Origin: Sphingobium limneticum
GTDB lineage: Bacteria; Pseudomonadota; Alphaproteobacteria; Sphingomonadales; Sphingomonadaceae
Direction of reading: 5' to 3'
Assembly: GCF_008710155.1 (NCBI RefSeq)
Contig: NZ_VYPZ01000008.1
Location: forward strand, 1-64,000
Length of the DNA: 64,000 bases
Shown piece by piece: positions 50,092 through 61,501 of this stretch. The translations under genes and the position numbers were made by a program. The notes under the pieces were generated by a model. The model made no database searches and had not been told where the DNA came from. It saw nothing but the letters and a program-made list of their open reading frames with translations. Every line of letters starts with the position of its first letter. Within the stretch, counting starts at the first letter, position 1.

Positions 50092-50562
50092 ATGCGTAAG
50101 TTCATCATTCTGGGCCTGCTGGCCGCCACCGTCGTCCCCAGCGTCGCATCGGCCCAATCCTATGGCGAAGCGCGTCGCAGCGAACGCAACCTGCGCGAAG
50201 AGCAGCGCGACCTGCGCCAGGCGCAGCGTTATGGCGACCGCCGCGATGTGCGCGACGCGCGCCGCGACGTGCGCGATGCCCGTCAGGAAGTGCGCGAAGA
50301 CTGGCGCGACTATCGCCGTACCCACCGAGACGTCTATCGTGGCGGCAACTGGCGTGCGCCCTTCCGCTACAGCCAGTGGAATGCCGGTGCGCAGCTTCGC
50401 CCGGCCTATTATAACTCGCGCTATTATATCAGCGACACCAACCGCTATCGCCTGCCCCGTCCGGGTGTGAACCAGCGCTGGGTCCGCCACTATAATGATG
50501 TGCTGCTGGTCAATGTCCGCACCGGTCGCGTCATCACCGCCCACCGCGCCTTCTTCTGGTAA
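50092..50562 (+). CDS. RcnB-family secreted protein
   Basis: A 156-residue RcnB-like protein. The signal peptide is FIILGLLAATVVPSVASA. A central Arg/Asp/Glu-rich segment (LREEQRDLRQAQRYGDRRDVRDARRDVRD, in parts) is probably a charged helix. The C-terminal domain YRLPRPGVNQRWVRHYNDVLLVNVRTGRVI ends in AFFW, paralogous to the protein at 48220. The chosen ATG has GGGAGACAAG upstream, and an earlier ATG at 50077 would place the signal peptide further inside. A terminator follows at once. Confidence 0.82.
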   Translation: MRKFIILGLLAATVVPSVASAQSYGEARRSERNLREEQRDLRQAQRYGDRRDVRDARRDVRDARQEVREDWRDYRRTHRDVYRGGNWRAPFRYSQWNAGAQLRPAYYNSRYYISDTNRYRLPRPGVNQRWVRHYNDVLLVNVRTGRVITAHRAFFW

Positions 50563-50576
50563 GCCCAGATTACAAA

Positions 50577-50610
50577 AACCGCCCCGATCGCAAGACCGGG
50601 GCGGTTTCCT
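50577..50610 (+). terminator. Rho-independent terminator after second RcnB-like gene
   Basis: AACCGCCCC and GGGGCGGTT form a nine-base stem with a 12-base loop, followed by TCCTTT. A preceding A tract would let it work on both strands. Confidence 0.85.
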
Positions 50611-50754
50611 TTACCCCCACTTGGCCGCGCCGCCCGTTTCCGGGCGCACGCGGCCGATGACGTGCGCAAGGCGCGTCACCAGTCCGAAAGGGGGGTGGAC
50701 CGATGCGGCAAACGCCCGACCCGGCAAAATGTTCCGGCCCGGGTTTGATCCAGA

Positions 50755-52335
50755 TCAGGCCGCCAGCGCCTGCGCGATCAGCTTGCGGCTGTTTTCCACC
50801 CCGTAGAGCGCAATGAAGCTGCCCATGCGCGGCCCCTGATCGGCACCCAGCAGCGTCTGGTACAGCGCCTTGAACCAGTCGCGCAGTTCGCCAAAGCCGA
50901 ACGCCTCATCCTTGCCGATGGCGTACACGATATTCTGGACGTCTTCCGCGGTCGCATCGGCCGGCAATGCGGCCAGTTCCTCGTCCAGCTTGCGCAACGC
51001 GGCGGCTTCATGGGCCTCTGGCGCGCGGCGCTGAAGCGTGGGCGCCACGAAATCGCGATGATAGGCCAGCGCATGGCCGATCAGCGCATCCAGTTCGGGA
51101 TAGGTTTGCGCGCTGGCGCCCGGCACATAATTTTGGAGATAGCCCCACACCTGTTCGGGGCTGGCATCGCCCATCACGCCGACCAGGTTGAGCAACAGAC
51201 CGAAGGTTACCGGCAGTTCGCCGTCGGGCAGCTTGCCATCATGGATATGATGGACCGGGTTGCCCAGCTGCTGCTCGATCGCCTGCTTGGAATAATTGCC
51301 GCGAAACTGCCAATATTCATCCACCGCGCGCGGGATGACGCCCATGTGCAACTGCTTGGCCTTTTTCGGTTCGCGATAGGCGTAGAAAGCCAGGCTTTCC
51401 TGCGGGCCATAGGTCAGCCACTGTTCCAGGCTGAGGCCGTTGCCCTTGGACTTTGAGATCTTCTCGCCCTTTTCGTCGAGGAACATCTCGTAATTGAAGC
51501 CTTCGGGCGGACGGCCGCCCAGCGCACGACAGATCTTCGACGATTGCGTGACCGAATCGATCAGATCCTTGCCCGCCATTTCATAATCGACGCCCAGCGC
51601 ATACCAGCGCATCGCCCAGTCGACCTTCCATTGCAGCTTGGCCGCGCCGCCCAGGATCGATTGTTCGATCGTGTCGCCTTCATCGACGAAGCGGACGATG
51701 CCGGCTTCCGCGTCGATCACCTCGACCGGCACCTGAAGCACGATGCCGCTCTTGGGCGAAATCGGCAGGACGGGCGAATAGGTCGCCTGACGTTCCTTGC
51801 GCAGGGTCGGCAACATGATGTCCATGATCGCCTGATAACGGCGCAGCACCTGCCGCAGCGCATCGTCGAAGGCGCCGGCCTGATATTGCTGCGTTGCCGA
51901 CACAAATTCATACTCGAAGCCATAGCCGTCGAGAAAGTCGCGCAGCATCGCATTATTGTGATGGGCAAAGCTTTCGAACTTTTCGAAGGGGTCGGGCACC
52001 TGCGTCAGCGGCTTGCCCAGATATTCGCTGAGCATCGCCTGATTGGGGACATTGTCGGGCACCTTGCGGAAGCCGTCCAGATCGTCGCTGAACGCCACCA
52101 GCCGGGTCGGAATATCCGACAGCGCGTGGAAGGCGTTACGGACCATGGTGGTGCGCAGCACTTCGTTGAACGTGCCGATATGCGGCAGGCCCGACGGGCC
52201 ATAGCCGGTTTCGAACAGGATATGCCCCTTGTCCGGCGCGCCATTCGCGTAACGTTTCAGAAGCTTGCGCGCTTCTTCATAGGGCCAGGCCTTGGATGCG
52301 GTCGCGGCAGTGCGCAGGATATCGGACATTGTCAT
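50755..52335 (-). CDS. lysS: Lysyl-tRNA synthetase, class I
   Basis: A 526-residue class I (archaeal-type) LysRS, the form used by most alphaproteobacteria. The HIGH-like motif is GPSGLPHIGTF (about residue 47) and the KMSKS-like motif is GEKISKSKGNG (about residue 293). Further family sequence includes WAMRWYALGVDYEMAGKDLIDS. It charges tRNA-Lys with lysine. The start may be ATG 52335 or ATG 52329. It is a free-standing gene, divergent from a PilZ gene, and the only copy in the window. Confidence 0.95.
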   Translation of the reverse strand: MTMSDILRTAATASKAWPYEEARKLLKRYANGAPDKGHILFETGYGPSGLPHIGTFNEVLRTTMVRNAFHALSDIPTRLVAFSDDLDGFRKVPDNVPNQAMLSEYLGKPLTQVPDPFEKFESFAHHNNAMLRDFLDGYGFEYEFVSATQQYQAGAFDDALRQVLRRYQAIMDIMLPTLRKERQATYSPVLPISPKSGIVLQVPVEVIDAEAGIVRFVDEGDTIEQSILGGAAKLQWKVDWAMRWYALGVDYEMAGKDLIDSVTQSSKICRALGGRPPEGFNYEMFLDEKGEKISKSKGNGLSLEQWLTYGPQESLAFYAYREPKKAKQLHMGVIPRAVDEYWQFRGNYSKQAIEQQLGNPVHHIHDGKLPDGELPVTFGLLLNLVGVMGDASPEQVWGYLQNYVPGASAQTYPELDALIGHALAYHRDFVAPTLQRRAPEAHEAAALRKLDEELAALPADATAEDVQNIVYAIGKDEAFGFGELRDWFKALYQTLLGADQGPRMGSFIALYGVENSRKLIAQALAA

Positions 52336-52464
52336 GATGCACGCCCCCTAAACCCTGCTAAAGCGAAAGAAAATGCTATTCGGCGACAAAAGCGCTTTGA
52401 CAATCGTTCGCAACTTTAGTTTTCGTTAACCTTGCGTATCGATAATGGACCGACAGGAGGCGTT

Positions 52465-52857
52465 ATGCAGATACAGCGCAGCCGCGAGCGTATTGCGGTG
52501 GACATTCCCATCGTCGTCACGACGGTGCTGGACAGCCTGGAAGGCGTGATCGTCGATCTGAGCGAAGGCGGCGCCCAGGTGGTGGGCTGCACCCTGCCCG
52601 CGCGGTCGCAATGCCAGATCGATCTGGACGGCTTCATCGTCTTCGGCACGGTCCGCTGGTCCGAAGAGGATCGCATGGGCATTCGCTTCCCCTATGAATT
52701 GAACGAAGGCCCGCTCTATGAGCGGCTCGAAATGGCCCGCGCCGCCAAGCGCGCACCGGTCGCGTTCCAGCCGCGCCTGCACGCAGCTGGTCAGCAACAG
52801 ACGGGCTTTGGCAGCGCCTATGTCGGTGGCGGCGGCTTTGGCCGGCGAACGGGCTGA
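52465..52857 (+). CDS. PilZ-domain protein
   Basis: A 130-residue protein with a PilZ domain: RSRERIAVDIPIVV supplies the RxxxR-type arginines and IVDLSEGGAQVVG the D-x-S-x-x-G motif. Both indicate c-di-GMP binding. WSEEDRMGIRFPYEL completes the barrel. The C-terminal 30 residues are a flexible Gly/Gln-rich tail ending in GGGGFGRRTG. AGGAGG precedes ATG 52465. It is the second stand-alone PilZ protein of the window. Confidence 0.85.
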   Translation: MQIQRSRERIAVDIPIVVTTVLDSLEGVIVDLSEGGAQVVGCTLPARSQCQIDLDGFIVFGTVRWSEEDRMGIRFPYELNEGPLYERLEMARAAKRAPVAFQPRLHAAGQQQTGFGSAYVGGGGFGRRTG

Positions 52858-52924
52858 CGCCCTTCCCGGCGCGAAACCCATATTTCAGGTTTTCCTTTTG
52901 TTCCTGCTCGCCTAGATCGGGCGG

Positions 52925-55674
52925 GTGATCGATCCCGCCACCCTGCCCGCGCTCCACGCCAGCCATGGCGGCATCTGGCTGCGCGAAGGCGACCGCACCC
53001 AGGCGCTGGCCAAGGGGCAGGCGATCGCGCGCAGCGCCGAAACCCCGGTGCTGCTGCTGAACGCACCGCTGACCGGCCAGCGGCTGGGCTATCCGGAACT
53101 TAACGGCCTCGACCTGCTCGAACTCTGGGCCTTCCTGCATCCGGCCCGTTTCCTGGTGCCGACGCCCAAGGGGCTGGCAGAAGCGCTGGGCCTGCCCGCG
53201 CCGACGAGCGAGGGCGATATTCCCGCGCTGCTGCAACAGGGCGCGGCGATGCTGCTCGCCCGGATGGACGCACCCGACTGGAAAGAGCGGGAGGGCGGAT
53301 GGACCGCAGCGCAATCCTTGCATCGGCTGCGCTGGCCCTGGTCGCCGCTGGTCGCGCCGCGCATCGCCCGCCCGCGCGAGGCGGAGCGCTGGCTTTTCAC
53401 CAAATTGCCGGAATGGGAGGAGGCGCAGCCCCGCCCTGCCCCGCGCACCGTCAGCCTGAAGGAAGATCAGGTGCTGGCCCGGCTGGACGCGCTGACTGGC
53501 AAGGGCGCCGAACCGCGCCCCGGCCAGCGCGCCTATGCCGCCGCCGCCAGCCTGGCCTTCACCCCGCGCAAGCATCGCGACCAGCCCAATATACTGCTGG
53601 CGGAAGCCGGCACGGGCATCGGCAAGACTTTGGGTTATCTGGCGCCTGCCTCGCTCTGGGCCGGCGAAGCGCAGGGCACGGTTTGGGTTTCGACATACAC
53701 AAAGGCGCTGCAACGCCAACTGGACCGCGAATCGCTGCGCCTGTTCCCCGACGCGGCGGTGGCGGCAAAGCGGGTGGTGGTGCGAAAGGGGCGGGAAAAT
53801 TACCTGTGCCTGCTCAATCTGGAAGATGCGTTGCAGGGCGGCTTTACCGGCCGCGCGGCGATATTGGCGCAACTGGTGGCGCGCTGGGCCGCGTTCAGCA
53901 AGGATGGCGACATGGTGGGCGGCGACCTGCCCGGATGGTTGCCGGCCTTGTTCCGCCGCAATGGCTCGACCGCGCTGACCGATCGGCGCGGCGAGTGCAT
54001 CTATGCGGGCTGCCCCCATTATCGCAAATGCTTCATCGAACGATCGGCCCGCGCGTCGGCCGATGCCGACATCGTCATCGCCAACCATGCGCTGGTGATG
54101 ATCAACGCCGCGCGCGGGCGGGAAACCGGGCAGCGACCGCAGCGGATAGTGTTCGACGAGGGCCATCATCTGTTCGATGCGGCGGATTCGACCTTCTCCG
54201 TCGCTTTGTCGGGGCAGGAGGCGATCGAACTGCGCCGGTGGATCATGGGGCCGGAAGGCGGATCGCGCGGGCGCCGCCGGGGGTTGGCGGCGCGCCTGTC
54301 CGACCTGGCCAGCTATGACGAGGAAGGCGGTCAGGCGATCCGCGCGGCGATCGACGCGGCGCAGGCGCTGCCAGCCGATGATTGGCTCAAGCGCGTCGTT
54401 GCGGGCGAGCCGTTCGGGCCGCTGGAAGCGCTGCTCGCCGCGGTGCGCGGCACCGTTTATACCCGCGCGGAAGCGGCGGGCGAGGCGGATGCCGGCTATG
54501 GGCTGGAAACCGAGCTGGCCGAACCCGATGGTGCGCTGGTCGACGCCGCGCAGGAAGCTGCATTGGCGCTGGATGCGTTGATCAAGCCGCTGGTACGGCT
54601 GGCGCGGCGGCTGGAGGCGGTGATCGAGGATGCGCCCGACTGGCTGGACAGCGCGGCGCGGGCGCGGGTGGAGGGGGCGATCGCTTCGCTCGGATGGCGG
54701 CGCGACCTGATCGCGGCCTGGCTGGCGCTGCTGGCGCGGATCGGGGGGCCGGCCGACCCGGACTATGTCGACTGGATGACGGTCGACCGGATCGAGGGGC
54801 GCGAGTTCGATATCGGCATCCACCGCCACTGGCTGGACCCGACGCGGCCGCTGGCCGAAACGGTGCTGAAGCCCGCGCAGGGCGTGCTGCTGACGTCCGC
54901 GACGCTGAAGGGCGGGGGCGACTGGTCCAATGCGGAGGCGCGCAGCGGCGCAGTCCACCTGCCCCATGGCGCGGAGCGGTTCGAGGCGAGCAGCCCGTTC
55001 GATTATCCGGGACGGGCCGAAGTGCTGATCGTCACTGACATCAAGCGCGGCGATATTGCGGCGCTGTCGGGTGCCTATGGCCGGTTGATCGAGGCGGCGG
55101 GCGGCGACACGCTGGGGCTGTTCACCGCGATCCGGCGGCTGCGGGCCGTGCATGCGCGCATCGCCGACCGACTGGCACGGGCGGGCCTGCCGCTTTACGC
55201 CCAGCATGTGGACCCCATGGATACGGGCACGCTGGTCGATATCTTCCGCGACGATCCGCGCGCGTCGCTGCTGGGCACCGATGCGCTACGCGATGGCGTG
55301 GACGTGCCGGGCCATTCGCTGCGGCTGGTGGTGATGGAGGGCGTGCCATGGTCAAAGCCCACGGTGCTGCACGCCGCGCGGCGGCTGGCGGGCGGAGGCA
55401 GCGCCTATGACGACCGGCTGATCCGGGCGCGGCTGGCGCAGGCGTTCGGGCGCCTCATTCGCCGGGCCGAGGACAAGGGCAGTTTCGTCATCCTGTCCGC
55501 CGCGATGCCGAGCCGATTGCTGAGCGCCTTTCCGCCCGGTACGCCGATCCGCCGGCTGACGCTGGACGAAGCGATCATCGCCGTCAGCGTACAGGCCAGA
55601 GAGCAAAGCCTTGGCGAAACGGTCCTGTTAGGGCATCAGGGGCGCGAATCCGGCCTACCCCAACAGGAGACACA

Positions 55675-55678
<4 letters not shown>
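52925..55678 (+). CDS. Rad3/DinG-type ATP-dependent DNA helicase
   Basis: A 917-residue superfamily 2 helicase. Walker A is AEAGTGIGKTLGY (about residue 230) and motif II is VFDEGHH. An iron-sulfur cluster site is likely from ENYLC plus GECIYAGCPHYRKC, giving four cysteines. C-terminal motifs include LLTSATL and the arginine-finger region IRARLAQAFGRLIRR. It resembles DinG/YoaA helicases acting on damaged or collided replication forks. Translation starts at GTG 52925 and the stop overlaps the SixA-like gene start (ATGA). The N-terminal 200 residues lack a family match I know. Confidence 0.9.
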
Positions 55679-57164
<1,486 letters not shown>

Positions 57165-57247
57165 CTATAAACCGGCGGCGGCGAAGGGAAGTGTTTGAAC
57201 GCAAGGCACGGGATGCCCCGGACGCGCGTTGCCGCCATGCTGGCCCG

Positions 57248-57916
57248 ATGGACCTGACCGATCTCGACCGCCATGGCGCCGTGCGCCTGCCCGCCTTGCT
57301 GTCGCCCGACCAATGCGCTGCCCTTATCGCGCTATGGGAAGACCCCGCCGTCTTCCGCAAGGAGGTGGTGATGGCGCGGCATGGCTTTGGCAGCGGGCGC
57401 TATCGCTATTTCACTTATCCCCTACCCGATCCGGTCGCGATGCTGCGGGACCGGCTCTATCCCGCGCTGGCACGCCACGCCAATGGCTGGGCGGAGAGGC
57501 TGGGTACGGGCGACATCTATCCGGCGCGCCACGCCGATTATCTGACGCGCTGCGCACTGGCGGGGCAGGACAAGGCGACGCCGCTGATGCTGCGTTACGA
57601 GGCAGGCGACTGGAATGCGCTGCATCAGGATGTCTATGGCCCGCATATCTTCCCGTTGCAGGTCGCGATCCTGCTGTCCCGGCCGGAGCAGGATTTTTCC
57701 GGCGGCGCCTTCGTACTGACCGAGCAGCGGCCGCGCATGCAGTCGCGCGCAGAAGTGGTGCCGCTGATGCAGGGCGATGCCGTCATCTTTCCGGTGCGCG
57801 ACCGGCCGGTCATGGGCGCGCGCGGCGTGTATCGCGTGCAGATGCGCCATGGCGTCAGCCGCCTTCTGTCAGGCGTGCGCCACGCATTGGGCATCATTTT
57901 CCACGACGCCCCCTGA
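57248..57916 (+). CDS. 2-oxoglutarate/Fe(II)-dependent oxygenase
   Basis: A 222-residue oxygenase of a different subgroup from the one at 49255. The N-terminus is GAVRLPALLSPDQCAALIALW and VVMARHGFGSGRYRYFTYPLP is characteristic. Iron ligands are H-x-D in NALHQDVYG and a distal histidine in SRLLSGVRHALGI. A GDAVIFPVRDRPV strand follows the second ligand. The substrate is unknown. I chose ATG 57248 because family similarity begins there; GTG 57191 is less likely. It precedes a TonB receptor on the same strand by 128 bases. Confidence 0.82.
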   Translation: MDLTDLDRHGAVRLPALLSPDQCAALIALWEDPAVFRKEVVMARHGFGSGRYRYFTYPLPDPVAMLRDRLYPALARHANGWAERLGTGDIYPARHADYLTRCALAGQDKATPLMLRYEAGDWNALHQDVYGPHIFPLQVAILLSRPEQDFSGGAFVLTEQRPRMQSRAEVVPLMQGDAVIFPVRDRPVMGARGVYRVQMRHGVSRLLSGVRHALGIIFHDAP

Positions 57917-57947
57917 CGCCCGGCCAGCCCCCGTTCAGCCGGCATGA

Positions 57948-57962
57948 TTACATCTTGCGACA
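57948..57962 (+). promoter_or_regulatory. TTACA-N4-GCGACA motif upstream of TonB receptor gene
   Basis: TTACATCTTGCGACA matches TTACACTTTGCGACA upstream of the RcnB gene at 50092 at 13 of 15 positions. A further TTTTGCGACA occurs near 57985. It lies about 83 bases before the receptor start, in a position suited to an activator or repressor. Confidence 0.45.
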
Positions 57963-58044
57963 AATATCGCTGGTTGTTGCCAGAATTTTGCGACAAGCGC
58001 CTGCTAGTCCAGCGGTCAGATCAAAGAATGTTGTGGGGGTTTTC

Positions 58045-60879
58045 GTGCGTCTTTCCGCGTCCATCATCAGTGTTGCGCTCATGTCCGGGGTCGCGCCCGG
58101 CGCGCTGATGGCGCAAGAGGAAGCTAAGGCAGTTCAAGCCGCGCAAACCGCGCCGGTGGACGATGGCGAAGAGATCGTGGTCACCGGCCAGCCGCAGCGC
58201 GGATCGGTGATCGGCAATGTACAACCCGAACAGCAATTATCCGGCGCGGACGTGCGGGCGCTGGGCGTCACCTCCATTTCCGAACTCATCACCGAATTGG
58301 CGCCGCAGACCAATGGCACACCGGTCATCCTGCTGAACGGCAAGCGCATTTCCAGCTTTTCCGAGATTCAGGATATCCCGTCCGAAGCGGTGGCGCGGGT
58401 CGACATATTGCCCGAACAGGTCGCGCTGTCCTACGGCTATGCACCGACGCAGAAGGTGGTGAACATCGTCCTGCGCCAGCGTTTCCGCGCGGAAACCGCC
58501 GAGGGGCGCGTCGGCACGACGACGCGGGGCGGGCGCGAAAATGGCAAGGTGGAAGCGGGCCTGCTGCGCATCCAGGGCGACAATCGCTTCACGCTGAACC
58601 TGCAATATAGCCGCGCCGCGCAATTGCTGGAGAGCGAGCGCGGCATCACCGCGACCGCGCCGGGCCGCCCCTATGCGCTGAACGGCAATATCGTGGGCAC
58701 CGGCACCAACGGCGAAATCGACCCGGCGCTGTCGGCACTGGCCGGCCAGACCGTCACGGTGGCCAGCGTATCGGGCAGCGCGGCGTCGGGCGCGCCCTCG
58801 CTCAGCGATTTCGTCGCGGGCGCCAACGTCACCAGCGTCAGCGACCTGACCCGATACCGCACGCTCAGCCCGGAGACGGAGAGTTTCTCGGCCAACGCCA
58901 CCCTCGCCCGCGCGCTGGGCGGCATATCGGCGACGTTGAACGGGCGGCTGGAACTGTCGGACAATGATACGCTGCAGGGCCTGTCGTCCGCCGCGCTCGA
59001 CCTGCCGACGGGCAGCGCCTTTTCGCCCTTCTCAAACGACGTCACCCTCTATCGCTATCTGGCGCAGGGCGGCGCCTTGCAACAGCAGATCAAGGGCACG
59101 ACCGGCCATATCGGGCTGACCCTGAACGGGCAGCTGGGCGGCGGCTGGCAATGGTCTTTCACCGGCAATGGCGACCTGTCGATCACGCGGACGCGCACCG
59201 ATCGCGGCCTGTCCACCGGCGCGATTCAGGCCGCGCTGGATGCCGGCGACGCCAGCGTCAATCCCTATGGCAGCTTCGCGCCGGACCTGATCGCCACGCG
59301 CCTGACCGACCGCGCCCGCGCCAAGAGCCAGGCGGTGCAGGGCGACCTGCTGATCAGCGGCACCTTGTTCGACCTGCCGGCCGGCGGCGTGACCACGTCG
59401 ATCAGCATCGGTGCGTCGGCCAACGGCTTTACCAGCCGGTCGGTCCGGTCCGGCGTGGAAAGCGGCAATGATTACAGCCGGGAAATCGGCAGCGGGCAGA
59501 TCAGCCTGGACCTGCCGATCACCAGCCGGTCGCGCGGCGTGCTGGGCGCGGTGGGCGATGTCGCGGTCAACCTCAATGCCGCCACGCAACATTATTCGGA
59601 TTTCGGCACGCTTTCGACGCTGGGCTACGGCCTGCGCTGGAAGCCGGTGGATGCGGTGCAGATATTGGCGTCCGCCAATCAGGATCGTGCTGCGCCGACG
59701 GGGGCGAACATCACCGATCCGATGATTTCCACGCCCAACGTGTCGGTGTTCGACTATGCGACCGGTCAGACGGTGTTCGTCACCCAATTGTCGGGCGGCA
59801 ATGCGGCACTGAAGGAAAGCGTGCGCGACCAGTTCCGCCTGAGCGCGCGGATCAAGCCGTTCGAAAAGCCGAACCTGACGATGACGGCCACTTACCTCAA
59901 CAGCCGCACGCGCAACCCGATCGCCGCCTTCCCGACGCCAACGCCGGCGCTGGAGGCGGCCTATCCGCAACGCTTCCTGCGCGATGCCGATGGCAATTTG
60001 TTGCAGGTCGATGCCCGGCCGATCAATTTCCTGTCGTCGCAGAGCGAGCAACTGCGCTGGGGCGTGGACCTGTCGGTCCCGATAAAGTCGCATATCCAGA
60101 AGCTGGTGGAAGCCTGGCGCGCGTCAGGCGGCAAGCCGGAAGACCGTCCGCCCGAATTGCAGGCGCTGTTCGGCAACCGCCAGTCCCGAGCAGAAGGCGG
60201 TCCGCCGCCGGGCGAAGGCGGTGGCGATCGGCCGCGTGGCGAGGGCGGCAATTCGGGGCCAGGGGCCGGGCCGGGCGGCGGCAACGGCCCGCGCGGCGGC
60301 GGCTTTGGAGGCCCCGGCGGCTTCCGTGGACCGGGCGGCAATGGTCAGGGCGGCGGTCGGATGACCTTCAGCCTCTATCACACCTGGCATCTGACCGAGA
60401 GCATCCAGATCGCGCCGGGCTTACCGCAACTCAACCTGCTGGACGGCGACGCCACCGGATCGTCGGGCGGCCAGCCCCGGCATGAGGTGGAGGCGCGGAT
60501 CGGCTATATGAACAACGGCATCGGCGCGCGGCTGGGCATCGACTGGGAAAGCGGCACCCATGTGGACGGCGCGCTGACCGGTACGGCGGGCGGGTCGTCG
60601 CGGCTGAACTTCGGCAGCCTGGCCACTGCGAACCTGCGCATCTTCGCCAATCTGGGTCAGGTACAGGGGTTGGAGCGCAAGATCCCCTTCATGCGGGGCG
60701 CGCGCATATCCTTCAACATCGACAATATCTTCAACCAGCGGCGCGAAGTCACCGACGCGACCGGAGCGACCCCATTGCGATATCAGCCGGGCTATCTGGA
60801 CCCGCTGGGCCGCACCGTATCGATCAGTTTCCGCAAACTCTTCTTCCCCAATTTCGCGGCCAATCGCCCGCGTAGTTAA
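58045..60879 (+). CDS. TonB-dependent outer-membrane receptor with glycine-rich insert
   Basis: A 944-residue receptor. A signal peptide (about residues 1-26, ending GALMA) precedes an acidic TonB-box-like EEIVVTG, a plug domain (SISELITELAPQTNG, then PVILLNGKRISSFSEIQDIP) and a long beta-barrel ending ...SISFRKLFFPNFAANRPRS. Between residues about 713 and 772 is a Gly/Arg/Pro tract (GGGNGPRGGGFGGPGGFRGP) interrupting the barrel, probably an extracellular loop. Translation starts at GTG 58045 (GGGGG upstream). The ligand is unknown. It depends on TonB/ExbBD as encoded at 25-27.7 kb. Confidence 0.85.
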   Translation: MRLSASIISVALMSGVAPGALMAQEEAKAVQAAQTAPVDDGEEIVVTGQPQRGSVIGNVQPEQQLSGADVRALGVTSISELITELAPQTNGTPVILLNGKRISSFSEIQDIPSEAVARVDILPEQVALSYGYAPTQKVVNIVLRQRFRAETAEGRVGTTTRGGRENGKVEAGLLRIQGDNRFTLNLQYSRAAQLLESERGITATAPGRPYALNGNIVGTGTNGEIDPALSALAGQTVTVASVSGSAASGAPSLSDFVAGANVTSVSDLTRYRTLSPETESFSANATLARALGGISATLNGRLELSDNDTLQGLSSAALDLPTGSAFSPFSNDVTLYRYLAQGGALQQQIKGTTGHIGLTLNGQLGGGWQWSFTGNGDLSITRTRTDRGLSTGAIQAALDAGDASVNPYGSFAPDLIATRLTDRARAKSQAVQGDLLISGTLFDLPAGGVTTSISIGASANGFTSRSVRSGVESGNDYSREIGSGQISLDLPITSRSRGVLGAVGDVAVNLNAATQHYSDFGTLSTLGYGLRWKPVDAVQILASANQDRAAPTGANITDPMISTPNVSVFDYATGQTVFVTQLSGGNAALKESVRDQFRLSARIKPFEKPNLTMTATYLNSRTRNPIAAFPTPTPALEAAYPQRFLRDADGNLLQVDARPINFLSSQSEQLRWGVDLSVPIKSHIQKLVEAWRASGGKPEDRPPELQALFGNRQSRAEGGPPPGEGGGDRPRGEGGNSGPGAGPGGGNGPRGGGFGGPGGFRGPGGNGQGGGRMTFSLYHTWHLTESIQIAPGLPQLNLLDGDATGSSGGQPRHEVEARIGYMNNGIGARLGIDWESGTHVDGALTGTAGGSSRLNFGSLATANLRIFANLGQVQGLERKIPFMRGARISFNIDNIFNQRREVTDATGATPLRYQPGYLDPLGRTVSISFRKLFFPNFAANRPRS

Positions 60880-60951
60880 ATGTCCGTTAGGCACGGCTAA
60901 AGCTTCTCGTTCCTCGGCCGTTATGATGTCCATAATGGTTGGGGAACCGAG

Positions 60952-61377
60952 ATGATGAAGCCTGTCAGAATAGTGGTGGTCGATGATTCGCTGACCATCC
61001 GAGCGATGATCGAGACGTTGCTGGAACGCGACCGCCGCATCGAAGTGGTCGGCATCGCCCGCAATGGCGAGGAAGCGATCGACATGATCCGGCTGGAAAA
61101 GCCCGATGTCGTGACGCTGGACATCGCCATGCCGGGCAAGGATGGCCTCATGATATTGGACGAGATCATGGACATGGAGCCGTGCCCGGTGATCATGCTG
61201 TCCAGCCTGATGCGGGACGGCGCGCCGATCGTCGCCGAGGCGATGGACCGGGGCGCGGCGGCCTGTTTCAACAAGGCGATGATCGTGCGGGAAGCGACCC
61301 GCTTCATCGGCCTGATCCGCGATCTGGGTCGTGGCCTGGTCGTGGCCGAACCGGAACCGGTGGCGATCGCCGCCTGA
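60952..61377 (+). CDS. Single-domain response regulator (CheB-receiver-like)
   Basis: A 141-residue receiver domain: IVVVDDSLTIRAMIETLL with the acidic pair, acceptor aspartate in VVTLDIAMPGKDGL (about residue 58), LSSLM with the switch serine, and the conserved lysine in ACFNKAMI. It resembles the receiver half of CheB methylesterases but ends before any esterase domain, so it probably acts through protein-protein contact. No kinase or chemotaxis genes are adjacent. A doublet of ATG codons (60952/60955) follows CCGAG. Confidence 0.87.
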   Translation: MMKPVRIVVVDDSLTIRAMIETLLERDRRIEVVGIARNGEEAIDMIRLEKPDVVTLDIAMPGKDGLMILDEIMDMEPCPVIMLSSLMRDGAPIVAEAMDRGAAACFNKAMIVREATRFIGLIRDLGRGLVVAEPEPVAIAA

Positions 61378-61501
61378 TCCAAGCTTGGCCTGTTTCGAAA
61401 AGGGGGAAGGCGGGCATCTGCGTCTTCCCCCTTTTTGTTGTTCCTTTGCCACGCGCTTGCCTAAGCTGCCTGCCCATCAGCCAGGCAAGAGGAGCAAGCG
61501 G

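Noticed and set aside
52634..55207. 857-codon minus-strand frame opposite the helicase
   Set aside because: Composition rich in R, Q, G and A, no recognisable domain, and fully antisense to a conserved helicase.
57229..58044. N-terminal extension of the TonB receptor frame
   Set aside because: It overlaps the 2OG oxygenase gene in another frame, and the signal peptide begins only at GTG 58045.
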